Positions 8,507 to 16,361 of a stretch of 64,000 nucleotides of DNA are shown here, piece by piece. The notes below the pieces were generated by a model. The model did no database searches. It was not told where the DNA came from and saw only the letters and a program-made list of their open reading frames with translations. The position numbers and the translations under genes are program-made. The stretch lies in NCBI GenBank assembly GCA_021324775.1, contig JAJPIM010000043.1:1-64000 (forward strand), written 5' to 3'. Source of the stretch: Gemmatimonadota bacterium (GTDB taxonomy: Bacteria > Gemmatimonadota > Gemmatimonadetes > Gemmatimonadales > Gemmatimonadaceae). How positions within the stretch are numbered: position 1 is the stretch's first letter; each line of letters opens with the position of its first letter.

Positions 8507-8767
8507 ATGGCGTTTGAAAAAGCACCGACGATACAGCAGTTCCACGAGCACGAGACGGACACGGGATCGAGCCGAGTCCAGGTTGCGGTCCTGACCGCTC
8601 GAATCAACTATCTGACCGATCACTTCCGGACGCATCCCAAGGATCACCACAGCCGTCAGGGATTGCTGAAGATGGTCGGCCGGCGGCGGCGCCTGCTCAA
8701 TTATATGAAGCGCACCGACGTCGATGGATACCGGTCGCTCATCGACACATTGGGGCTGCGGTATTAG
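8507..8767 (+). CDS. rpsO: 30S ribosomal protein S15
   Basis: S15 binds 16S rRNA in the central domain and is a primary small-subunit assembly protein. The 86-residue product has the expected length and the conserved stretches [29 protein letters not shown] and [13 protein letters not shown]. The rpsO-pnp order is conserved; in E. coli S15 represses its own translation, and PNPase acts on the shared transcript. No strong Shine-Dalgarno precedes the ATG. Confidence 0.96.
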   Translation: MAFEKAPTIQQFHEHETDTGSSRVQVAVLTARINYLTDHFRTHPKDHHSRQGLLKMVGRRRRLLNYMKRTDVDGYRSLIDTLGLRY

Positions 8768-8845
8768 CGATCGCGCAGTCAACTGGGCGTGGCGGGCGGC
8801 CGGGTCAAGGCCGCTAGTGACGCCACTTCTTTTTTTCGGACAATC

Positions 8846-10996
8846 ATGCCACGTGTAGAGCGTACGTTCGCCGGACGGCGTCTGGTCATCGAGACCGGCC
8901 GGATGGCGAAGCAAGCGGCCGGTTCAGCGGTCGTCACCTTTGGCGAGACGATGGTTCTCGCCGCCGTCACCGTCAGCGACAATATCAGTCCGCTTCCATT
9001 CTTTCCTCTGACGGTCGAATACAAGGAGCGGACCTACGCCGCGGGCAAGATCCCCGGCGGTTTCATCAAGCGGGAAGGACGCCCGCAGGACGGAGAGATC
9101 CTCTCCGCGCGCATCATCGACCGGTCGATCCGGCCGCTGTTTCCCGAAGGGTTCAAGAACGAGATCCAGGTCTTCATTTACGTGATCTCGGCCGACCAGC
9201 AGAACGACGCCGATGTGCTGGCCCTCATCGCGACGTCGGTCGCGCTCAACAGCTCGAAGATTCCGTTTCTCGGCCCGATCGGCGGGGTCCGCGTGGGCCG
9301 CCTCGAGAACAAGTGGGTGCTCAACCCGACCTTCCAGCAGATCGCCTACACGGACATCGATCTCGTGGTCGCGGGCAATCGCGATTCGCTACTGATGGTC
9401 GAGGGCGAAGCGCTCGAAGTCACCGAAGACGCGGTCGTCGATGCGCTGCAGGTCGCGCACGGCGGGATCCGGGAGGTGATCGGCGCGCAGGAAGAGCTGC
9501 TCAAGCAACTGCCGCCGGTTGCGAAGATGGCATGGACCAAGCCCACCCTGCCGCCGGGCCTCGAGCCCCGCGTGCGGGACATGGCTCAATCGGAGATCCG
9601 CGAGGCGATCAACGCCAAGGACAAGGCGTCGCGCGCCGGGCAGATCGAGAAGGTCAAGAAGTCCATCGCCGAGCGGTTGGCGGCCGACTTCCCGGAGAAC
9701 GGGCGCGACATCGGCAACCTCGTCGGCGACGTCGAGTACGAGGCGCTGCGCGAGCAGGTGCTCAACACGGGACACCGGGTCGATGGGCGGACACCGGTCG
9801 AGATCCGCACGATCTCGACCGAGGTGGGTCTTCTGCCGCGTGCGCATGGATCGGCACTCTTCACCCGCGGCCAGACGCAGGCGCTGGTGGCCGTGACACT
9901 CGGGACGGCGAACGACGTGCAGCGTCTCGATTCGATCGACGACGCCAGCGAGACCACGAAGTCCTTCATGCTGCACTACAACTTCCCGCCGTTCTCGACG
10001 GGTGAAGTCCGTCCGGTGCGAGGCACGAGCCGCCGTGAAATCGGCCACGGTAATCTCGCGGAGCGGGCGTTGCAGCGGATGCTTCCAGAGTTCGAGGATT
10101 TCCCCTACACGATCCGTGTGGTGGCCGACATTCTCGAATCCAACGGATCATCGTCGATGGCCTCGGTCTGCGGCGGGTCGCTGGCGCTCTTCGATGCGGG
10201 CGTCCCGATGCGCGGCGCGGTCGCCGGGGTCGCCATGGGTCTCATCAAAGAGGGCGATCGCTACGCGGTGCTGAGCGACATCCTCGGCACCGAAGACCAC
10301 CTGGGCGACATGGATTTCAAGGTGGCCGGCACGGCTGATGGCATCACGTCGATCCAGATGGACATCAAGATTCAGGGTCTGGACGTGTCGATCATGAAAG
10401 AGGCCCTCGCACAGGCACGGGACGGCCGGCTCCACATCCTCGGCGAGATGCGCAAGGCGCTGGCCGAGCCGCGGTCCGACCTGTCGCAGTACGCGCCCCG
10501 CATCGTCACGATGAACATCAATCCCGAGAAAATCGGCGACCTGATTGGGCCGAAGGGGAAGACGATCCGCGGCATTCAGGACGAGACGGGCGCCGAGCTG
10601 ACGGTCGATGACACGGGTCTCGTAACGATCGCCGCTGTCGGCGGCGAGGCGATGGCCCGGGCCAAGCAGATGGTCCAGGCGGTGACCGCCGAACCCGTGG
10701 TAGGCGAGGTTTACGAAGGGACGGTGAAGAGCACGACAGCGTTCGGCGCTTTCATCGAGATCATGCCGGGCACCGAGGCCCTGCTTCATATCTCCGAGCT
10801 GCGGTGGGGACGGACCGACAAGACGGAGGACGTGGTCAAGCGGGGCGACCGGGTCAAGGTCAAGCTCATCGATCGCGATGAGCGGGGTCGCCTCCGGTTG
10901 TCGATGAAGGCGTTGCAGCCCAAGCCTGAAGGAGTGGAGGAAGGCAACGGCGATGGCGGCGGGGCGCCCCGGGCGTCCGCTCGTCGGCGCGAGTGA
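8846..10996 (+). CDS. pnp: polyribonucleotide nucleotidyltransferase (PNPase)
   Basis: PNPase is a phosphorolytic 3'-5' exoribonuclease of mRNA decay. The 716-residue product shows two RNase PH domains (about residues 10-220 and 310-540), the second with FDAGVPM and LGTEDHLGDMDFKVAGT, then a KH domain (IGDLIGPKGKTIRGI) and a C-terminal S1 domain (YEGTVKSTTAFGAFIEIMPG). The ATG at 8846 is preferred to an in-frame GTG at 8789, because homologues begin at the RVERTFAGR segment. It overlaps the next gene by 4 bases (GTGA). Confidence 0.96.
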   Translation: MPRVERTFAGRRLVIETGRMAKQAAGSAVVTFGETMVLAAVTVSDNISPLPFFPLTVEYKERTYAAGKIPGGFIKREGRPQDGEILSARIIDRSIRPLFPEGFKNEIQVFIYVISADQQNDADVLALIATSVALNSSKIPFLGPIGGVRVGRLENKWVLNPTFQQIAYTDIDLVVAGNRDSLLMVEGEALEVTEDAVVDALQVAHGGIREVIGAQEELLKQLPPVAKMAWTKPTLPPGLEPRVRDMAQSEIREAINAKDKASRAGQIEKVKKSIAERLAADFPENGRDIGNLVGDVEYEALREQVLNTGHRVDGRTPVEIRTISTEVGLLPRAHGSALFTRGQTQALVAVTLGTANDVQRLDSIDDASETTKSFMLHYNFPPFSTGEVRPVRGTSRREIGHGNLAERALQRMLPEFEDFPYTIRVVADILESNGSSSMASVCGGSLALFDAGVPMRGAVAGVAMGLIKEGDRYAVLSDILGTEDHLGDMDFKVAGTADGITSIQMDIKIQGLDVSIMKEALAQARDGRLHILGEMRKALAEPRSDLSQYAPRIVTMNINPEKIGDLIGPKGKTIRGIQDETGAELTVDDTGLVTIAAVGGEAMARAKQMVQAVTAEPVVGEVYEGTVKSTTAFGAFIEIMPGTEALLHISELRWGRTDKTEDVVKRGDRVKVKLIDRDERGRLRLSMKALQPKPEGVEEGNGDGGGAPRASARRRE

Positions 10997-12321
10997 GTAG
11001 AGGCACCGACCGGTTCGCTCCTCAGCCGGCTCGGGGTACTATCTCGACCCCACCCCGACCGGCTGGTACGGCCTCAAGCGACGGAACGACTCTCCAGTCG
11101 ACCCGGTTGTCCAACGGCCTCACGGTCATATCGGAGCACATGCCCGGGGTCCGGTCCGTGGCGATCGGAGCCTGGATCCGGGCGGCATCGCTCCACGAGC
11201 AGCGCGACTCCATGGGCGTATCGCACCTGCTGGAGCACATGGTGTTCAAAGGCACTGCCCGGCGGACGGCCAAAGAAATCGCGCTGGCGCTCGAAACCCT
11301 CGGCGGGTCGCTCGATGCCTACACCGGACGCGAGCATACGGCCTTCCAGGCGCGCGTGCTCGACATCCATGTGCGGGAAGCCGCCGATGTTCTGGTCGAT
11401 CTCGTCTATCGCCCGATCCTCCGGGCGAGCGACCTCCAGACCGAGCGCAAGGTCGTGCTGGAGGAGATCAGCACGGTGGAAGACACCCCCGATGACCTTG
11501 TCTTCGAGCTGCACAACGAGGCGCTGTGGGGCTCGCATCCCTACGGATATTCCATCCTCGGCACACGGGACACCGTGGGCCGGCTCGCGATCTCGGACCT
11601 CCAGACATTGCACGCGCGCGCCTATCACCCGGGGCAGACCGTGGTGGCGGCGGCCGGCAATATCGTCCACGAGGAACTGATCGGCATTGTCGGCGCGACC
11701 GGCTGGGCTGAGCTCGAACCTGGGCCGGACGGGCGCATGATCGCGCCTCCCGCCGTACCGGTCGCGCCGCACCGGCGGCACGTCGAGCGTGAGGGAGCGC
11801 AAACCCACGTCGTTTTCGGGTCCCCGGCGGTCGCGCACGGCGATCCTCGGCGGTATACGCTGGCGCTGGTGAGCACACTGCTGGGCGGCGGCATGAGCTC
11901 ACGGCTCTTCCAGCGCGTCCGCGAAGAGCTGGGGCTGGCCTACGCCGTCTACTCGTTTCAGACGTTTCATGCGGACACCGGCACCCACGGCGTCTACGTG
12001 GGGACCGCCCCCGAGACTGCCTCGGAGGCAGTCGCGGCGATCACCGATGAGCTGGACCGTGTCGCGGGTGAGGGCCTGCCGGCCGCGGAAATCGAGGCTG
12101 GGAAGAATCAGCTCAAAGGGCAAGTGACGCTTTCATTGGAGAGCGTGACCGCGCGCATGTACCGCGCGGCGTCGACCGAGCTCTATGGCGAGCCATTTCA
12201 ATCGCTGGACGCGGTCCTCGCCGAGATCGACCGCATCGACCCCACCGCCGTGCGGGCGGTGTGCCAGGAATTCTTTTCGCCGGACCGGCAGACGATCGTG
12301 ACGCTGGGTCCCACGACGTAG
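10993..12321 (+). CDS. M16 family zinc peptidase (pitrilysin/processing-peptidase type)
   Basis: This 442-residue protein has the inverted zinc motif HLLEH (residues 78-82) in VSHLLEHMVFKGTARRTAKEI, with the downstream Glu in ERKVVLEEIS, followed by the catalytically inactive second half typical of M16B enzymes (RVREELGLAYAVYSF). Pnp followed by an M16 peptidase of the YmxG type is a common neighbourhood in Bacillus and other phyla. The enzyme probably degrades small peptides; cellular location is unclear, as no signal peptide is visible. The GTG start overlaps the pnp stop as GTGA. Confidence 0.88.
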   Translation: MSRGTDRFAPQPARGTISTPPRPAGTASSDGTTLQSTRLSNGLTVISEHMPGVRSVAIGAWIRAASLHEQRDSMGVSHLLEHMVFKGTARRTAKEIALALETLGGSLDAYTGREHTAFQARVLDIHVREAADVLVDLVYRPILRASDLQTERKVVLEEISTVEDTPDDLVFELHNEALWGSHPYGYSILGTRDTVGRLAISDLQTLHARAYHPGQTVVAAAGNIVHEELIGIVGATGWAELEPGPDGRMIAPPAVPVAPHRRHVEREGAQTHVVFGSPAVAHGDPRRYTLALVSTLLGGGMSSRLFQRVREELGLAYAVYSFQTFHADTGTHGVYVGTAPETASEAVAAITDELDRVAGEGLPAAEIEAGKNQLKGQVTLSLESVTARMYRAASTELYGEPFQSLDAVLAEIDRIDPTAVRAVCQEFFSPDRQTIVTLGPTT

Positions 12322-12329
12322 CGCTGGCC

Positions 12330-12380
12330 GGCATACTGCCGGCTGGCATACTGCCGGCTGGCATGCTGCCGGCAGGCATC
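12330..12380 (+). repeat. 15-bp tandem repeat before ald
   Basis: Three copies of GGCATACTGCCGGCT (12330, 12345, and 12360 with ATA changed to ATG) plus a partial fourth fill most of the gap between the M16 peptidase gene and ald. The copy at 12360 holds an ATG in frame with ald, so an N-terminal extension MLPAGINL... is formally possible. Confidence 0.7.
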
Positions 12381-12410
12381 AACCTTCACCAACGACAGAC
12401 CTCTCGAGCC

Positions 12411-13526
12411 ATGAAAATCGGCGTACCGAAGGAAATCAAAACCAACGAGAATCGCATCGCCCTCGTACCGGCTGGCGCCGAGTCGCTGGTCTCGGCTGGA
12501 CACTCGGTGTTCATCGAGCGGGGAGCCGGGGAGGGCAGCGGATTCTCCGATGAGCTCTACACGCGCGTGGGTGCGGCCATCGCCCCGGACGCCGACGCCG
12601 TGTGGCGGGAAGCCGAGATGATTCTGAAGGTGAAGGAGCCGATCGCGCCGGAGTGGCCTCGCATCCGGAAGGGGCAGGTGCTGTTCACCTATTTCCACTT
12701 CGCGGCGGATGAAGCGCTGACGCGCGCACACCTGAAGAGTGGCGCGGTGTGCATTGCGTACGAGACCGTCGAGCTGCCGTCCCGCGAGTTGCCCTTGCTG
12801 ACCCCCATGTCGGAAGTCGCCGGACGGATGGCGGTCCAGGAGGGCGCGAAATACCTCGAGAAACTCTACGGGGGCCGTGGTGTGCTCCTCGGCGGCGTTC
12901 CCGGAGTCGCACCGGCCAGAGTCGTGGTCCTCGGCGGCGGGATCGTCGGGATCAACGCCGCGAAGATGGCCGCTGGGATGGGCGCGTCGGTGGTAGTGCT
13001 CGACATCTCGCTCGAGCGACTCCGCTACCTCTCGGATGTGATGCCCGCGAACGTGGTGCTGATCCATTCGAACCGGCACAACATCCTGGAACAACTGGCC
13101 TCAGCCGACCTCGTAGTCGGGGCGGTTCTGGTGACCGGCGCCAAGGCGCCGCGTCTGGTCCGGCGTGAGGATCTGCGGTTGATGCGTCCGGGTTCGGTGA
13201 TCGTCGATGTGGCGATCGATCAGGGCGGCTGCGTCGAGACCATCCACGCGACCACCCACGAAAACCCGACCTACGTCGTCGACGGCGTGATACACTACGG
13301 TGTCGCGAACATGCCCGGAGGCGTCCCGCGGACGTCGACGCTCGCGCTGACGAACGCCACCTTCCCGTACGCGCTGCAACTGGCGAACAAAGGATGGAAA
13401 CGGGCGCTCGCGTCGCAGCCGGCCCTGCTCAAGGGCCTCAACATCGTGGACGGGCACGTCACCTACCCGGGCGTCGCCGAGGCGTTCGGCATCGCCTATG
13501 AGGATCCGGCGAAGTTTGTCGCATGA
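12411..13526 (+). CDS. ald: alanine dehydrogenase
   Basis: Ald interconverts L-alanine and pyruvate plus ammonia with NAD+. The 371-residue product matches family length. It opens with MKIGVPKEIKTNENRIALVP, has the conserved active-site Lys75 (KVKEP) and His96 (YFHFA), a Rossmann NAD-binding loop VVLGGGIVGINAAKMA, and the conserved tail segment YGVANMPGGVPRTST. The ATG at 12411 is chosen because the family starts at this MKIGVPKE segment. It is a single-gene unit between the pnp cluster and the rod-shape operon. Confidence 0.95.
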   Translation: MKIGVPKEIKTNENRIALVPAGAESLVSAGHSVFIERGAGEGSGFSDELYTRVGAAIAPDADAVWREAEMILKVKEPIAPEWPRIRKGQVLFTYFHFAADEALTRAHLKSGAVCIAYETVELPSRELPLLTPMSEVAGRMAVQEGAKYLEKLYGGRGVLLGGVPGVAPARVVVLGGGIVGINAAKMAAGMGASVVVLDISLERLRYLSDVMPANVVLIHSNRHNILEQLASADLVVGAVLVTGAKAPRLVRREDLRLMRPGSVIVDVAIDQGGCVETIHATTHENPTYVVDGVIHYGVANMPGGVPRTSTLALTNATFPYALQLANKGWKRALASQPALLKGLNIVDGHVTYPGVAEAFGIAYEDPAKFVA

Positions 13527-13580
13527 GCCGCTGCGTGGGGCGGAAGCGGCCGGTGGCGGCCGTGGTGCCGATCATTTCTC

Positions 13581-13609
13581 TTGATCGTCATCGGGGGGTG
13601 GACTAGCTT
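13581..13609 (+). promoter_or_regulatory. candidate promoter of the mreB operon
   Basis: TTGATC and TAGCTT are separated by 17 bases in the 197-bp ald-mreB gap, leaving a leader of about 105 bases. The -10 match is partial. The same TTGATC -35 hexamer is seen upstream of tmRNA. Confidence 0.4.
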
Positions 13610-13723
13610 AACGCTCGCCGTCGCGACGCGCTCGACGCACGATCGCGTATGTCATAGACGCCTCTCCGACGACCCTACGCACGGGCGCCGGCCCCGGCGT
13701 TCGGACGTGAATCCAAAGACGTA

Positions 13724-14767
13724 ATGCGCTGGCCCTTCTTCAAGACCGGATCGCGGTCCCTGTTTCCCGCAAACGCGATCGCTGTCGATCTCGGCACCGC
13801 GAACACCCTCGTCTACGTCAAAGGCGAGGGCATCGTGCTCAATGAGCCCTCCGTGGTCGCCATCGACCGCGAGACGAAGAAGATCAAAGGGGTCGGGCTG
13901 GAGGCGAAGCGCATGCTGGGGCGCACGCCCGACGGCATCCTTGCCGTCCGGCCGATGAAGGACGGCGTCATTGCCGACTTCGACGTCACCGAGAAGATGC
14001 TGCGGTACTTCCTGACCCTGATCATCGAGAACCACGTGTTCAAGGTGAAGCCACGGGTCATCGTCTGCGTCCCATCCGGCATCACGGAAGTCGAGCGGCG
14101 CGCGGTCCGGGACTCGGCGCTCGGCGCCGGCGCCAAGGAAGTGTTCATGGTCGCCGAGCCGATGGCGGCGGCGATCGGGGTGGGTCTTCCGGTGGAGACG
14201 CCCACTGGCAACATGGTGATCGACATCGGCGGCGGAACGACCGAGATCGCGGTCATCGCGCTCTCGGGGATCGTGAGCGATACCTCGATTCGCACGGGCG
14301 GCGATGAGCTGGACATGGCGATCGTCCAGTTCATGCGCAAGAACTACAACCTCCTGATCGGCGAGCCCACGGCGGAGCTGATCAAGATCCAGATCGGGTC
14401 GGCCGCGCCGGTGGGTGAGGAGCGGGAGATGGAGGTCAAGGGGCGCGACCTGGTGTCGGGGATACCCAAGACCGTGCGCGTGCATTCGGCCGAGATTCGC
14501 GAGGCCATTCAGGAGCCGATCCAGCAGATCGTGGACGCCGTCCGGCGTGCGCTGGAGATCACACCGCCGGAGCTGGCGAGTGACATCGTGGACCGCGGAA
14601 TCGTCATGACGGGCGGCGGCGCGTTGATCCGGGGTCTGGATCTGCTCCTGAGCCAGGAGACAAGCTTGCCGATCCACGTCGACGAGGATCCTCTCACGTG
14701 TGTCGTTCGCGGGACTGGACGGATTCTCGACGACGAGGACAAGTACTGGTCGGTCTTGAGCAGTTGA
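13724..14767 (+). CDS. mreB: rod shape-determining protein MreB
   Basis: MreB is the bacterial actin that positions the elongasome under the inner membrane. The 347-residue product has the actin-type phosphate loop [15 protein letters not shown], the second nucleotide motif [15 protein letters not shown], the adenosine motif [15 protein letters not shown], and an amphipathic N-terminus (MRWPFFKT) suited to membrane contact. It heads the cluster mreB-mreC-mreD-mrdA-rodA. The 23-bp gap to mreC holds three TGAGC copies. Confidence 0.96.
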   Translation: MRWPFFKTGSRSLFPANAIAVDLGTANTLVYVKGEGIVLNEPSVVAIDRETKKIKGVGLEAKRMLGRTPDGILAVRPMKDGVIADFDVTEKMLRYFLTLIIENHVFKVKPRVIVCVPSGITEVERRAVRDSALGAGAKEVFMVAEPMAAAIGVGLPVETPTGNMVIDIGGGTTEIAVIALSGIVSDTSIRTGGDELDMAIVQFMRKNYNLLIGEPTAELIKIQIGSAAPVGEEREMEVKGRDLVSGIPKTVRVHSAEIREAIQEPIQQIVDAVRRALEITPPELASDIVDRGIVMTGGGALIRGLDLLLSQETSLPIHVDEDPLTCVVRGTGRILDDEDKYWSVLSS

Positions 14768-14790
14768 GCCCTGAGCGTCTGAGCTGATCG

Positions 14791-15798
14791 ATGGCGCGTG
14801 CCGTCGCCAGCGGGATCCGAGCGGACTTCGGGCTGCTCGCACTTTCCGTCTCCCTCTCATTGGCTGCGCTCGCGCTCCCGGCACATCTGCGTGATCCCGT
14901 CACATCGTTGCTCCGGCGTGTCTTCATCGCGCCGCTGGTCGCCTTGCAGAGCGACGCCGAGCTGGCTCGGCGCGCGATCGTTCGCCACGACGCCGATACG
15001 GATGCGCGGGACAGCATCGCCTTGCGGGCCCTCGAAGTACCTGCGCTCGAAGCCGAGAACGACCGTCTCCGCCGCGCGCTCGGGCTGGGCCGCTCGCTCG
15101 GTTGGGGGTTCGTGCCTGCCGAGGCCCTGCACAGCCGGGCCCTAGGGGAGGAATACACCCTCACACTCACCCGCGGCTCGCGTGCGGGGATCCGGACGTT
15201 CAGCCCGGTCGTGGCGCCAGAAGGACTCGTCGGGATGGTCGAGACCGTGGATCCGACAATGAGCCTCGCGATCACCTGGTCGCACCCCGACTTTCGGGTG
15301 AGCGCGATGGCGGCGGACGGGAGCGCCTTCGGGATCGTCAAGGCGCATCTCGGATCGGGCCCCGAGCGATATCTGCTCGAACTGAGCGGCGTGCAAATGA
15401 GCGCGACGCTCTCCCCCGGGACGGAGATCGTGAGTTCGGGTGTGGGGGGGGTGTATCCGCGCGGCATCCCGGTCGGGACCGTGATCGGCGAGGTGAAGAC
15501 CTCCGAAGGGTGGGCCCGGACGTACCTCGTGCAGCCAGCGGTGAAGCCGTTCGACGTATCGTCGATCCTCGTACTCGAGCCGAAGCGGGTGCTGGCGGGT
15601 ATGCAGTCGGTGTGGGCGGGCGAGGATTCGGCCCACCGCACGGTAGCGCCTCCGGGCGACTCCGCGGCGCATCGAGGCGGGATCATCATCCCGCGCGACA
15701 CCGTGCCTGAAACACCTGCGGACAGTGCCGATGCGGCCGACTCGGGTGCCGGGGGGGCCGGCGGGGGTGCCGGCGGGGGCGGGAGGGGGCAGCCATGA
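14791..15798 (+). CDS. mreC: rod shape-determining protein MreC
   Basis: MreC is a single-pass periplasmic scaffold of the elongasome that activates PBP2. The 335-residue product has an N-terminal membrane helix (about residues 12-32), a helical coiled-coil stretch (ALEVPALEAENDRLRRALGL), and a two-beta-barrel domain with VGMVETVDPTMSLAITWSHP and ISSGVGGVYPRGIPVG-like sequence. The C-terminus is a low-complexity Asp/Ala/Gly-rich tail, which is unusual and may be disordered. The stop overlaps the mreD ATG by 4 bases (ATGA). Confidence 0.93.
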   Translation: MARAVASGIRADFGLLALSVSLSLAALALPAHLRDPVTSLLRRVFIAPLVALQSDAELARRAIVRHDADTDARDSIALRALEVPALEAENDRLRRALGLGRSLGWGFVPAEALHSRALGEEYTLTLTRGSRAGIRTFSPVVAPEGLVGMVETVDPTMSLAITWSHPDFRVSAMAADGSAFGIVKAHLGSGPERYLLELSGVQMSATLSPGTEIVSSGVGGVYPRGIPVGTVIGEVKTSEGWARTYLVQPAVKPFDVSSILVLEPKRVLAGMQSVWAGEDSAHRTVAPPGDSAAHRGGIIIPRDTVPETPADSADAADSGAGGAGGGAGGGGRGQP

Positions 15799-16283
15799 CC
15801 ATGGCCGGGACGATCCGGACGGCGGTCGCGTTCGCGATCCTCGTGCTCCTGCACTACTCGCTCCGCCCACTGCTCGGCTGGCGGGCGGAGATCGACTTCC
15901 TGCTGATCGCGCTCCTGCTCGTGGCGGTGCGTGTGCGTCCCGGCGCGGCCGCGGTCATCGGGCTCGCCCTCGGGCTGGCTGCCGATTCACTGACCCCGAG
16001 TGCCTTCGGGGCGGGCGCACTGGCGATGAGCATGGTGGGGTTCGGGGCGTCGTGGCTCAAGGCCGCGTTCTTCGCCGACAACCTCGCGCTCAACGGCTTC
16101 TTTTTCTTCGCGGGCCGGTGGGCGTTCGCGATCATCTACGTGCTGGCCGAGCATCAGCAGCGGGGGATCGAGCTGGCGCAGGAGATGTTCGTGTGGGCGC
16201 CGTTGTCAGGGGCCGTGACCGCGATCGCGGGTGTGATCGCGCTCGCCGTCATGCGGCCGCTTCTGGAGCCACAGTCCACGTGA
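15795..16283 (+). CDS. mreD: rod shape-determining protein MreD
   Basis: This 162-residue polytopic membrane protein has about five hydrophobic segments and the family-typical segment (GLALGLAADSLTPSAFGAGALAMSMVGF compares with the usual G...G...D......G......). MreD bridges MreC with the PBP2-RodA synthase in the inner membrane. Assignment rests on position between mreC and mrdA and on membrane topology, because MreD sequences are weakly conserved. The ATG overlaps the mreC stop. Confidence 0.88.
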   Translation: MTMAGTIRTAVAFAILVLLHYSLRPLLGWRAEIDFLLIALLLVAVRVRPGAAAVIGLALGLAADSLTPSAFGAGALAMSMVGFGASWLKAAFFADNLALNGFFFFAGRWAFAIIYVLAEHQQRGIELAQEMFVWAPLSGAVTAIAGVIALAVMRPLLEPQST

Positions 16284-16305
16284 GGCGCAGGGGCCTCCGG
16301 CGGCT

Positions 16306-16361
16306 ATGAGCGTCCAGCCATGAGCATCCAGCCATGAGCATCCACCCATGAGCATCCAGCG
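16306..16361 (+). repeat. four 14-bp mini-ORF units leading into mrdA
   Basis: Four tandem 14-base units start at 16306, 16320, 16334 and 16348: ATGAGCGTCCAGCC, ATGAGCATCCAGCC, ATGAGCATCCACCC, ATGAGCATCCAGCG. The mrdA start ATGAGCTTCCATCC at 16362 is itself a fifth copy. Each unit reads as a five-codon ORF (MSVQP, MSIQP, MSIHP, MSIQR) whose TGA overlaps the next ATG as ATGA. The mrdA product begins MSFHP, so the array is a reiteration of its own start. Confidence 0.88.

Noticed and set aside
14764-14791. Possible fourth mini-ORF relay before mreC (TGAGC repeated three times)
   Set aside because: The copies are 8-10 bases apart, contain no ATG/GTG starts in register and do not end in an ATGA overlap with mreC.
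13652-14884. 410-codon ORF antisense to mreB
   Set aside because: Full overlap with a well-conserved gene; composition (His/Arg/Asp-rich) is that of a shadow frame in GC-rich DNA, with no motif.
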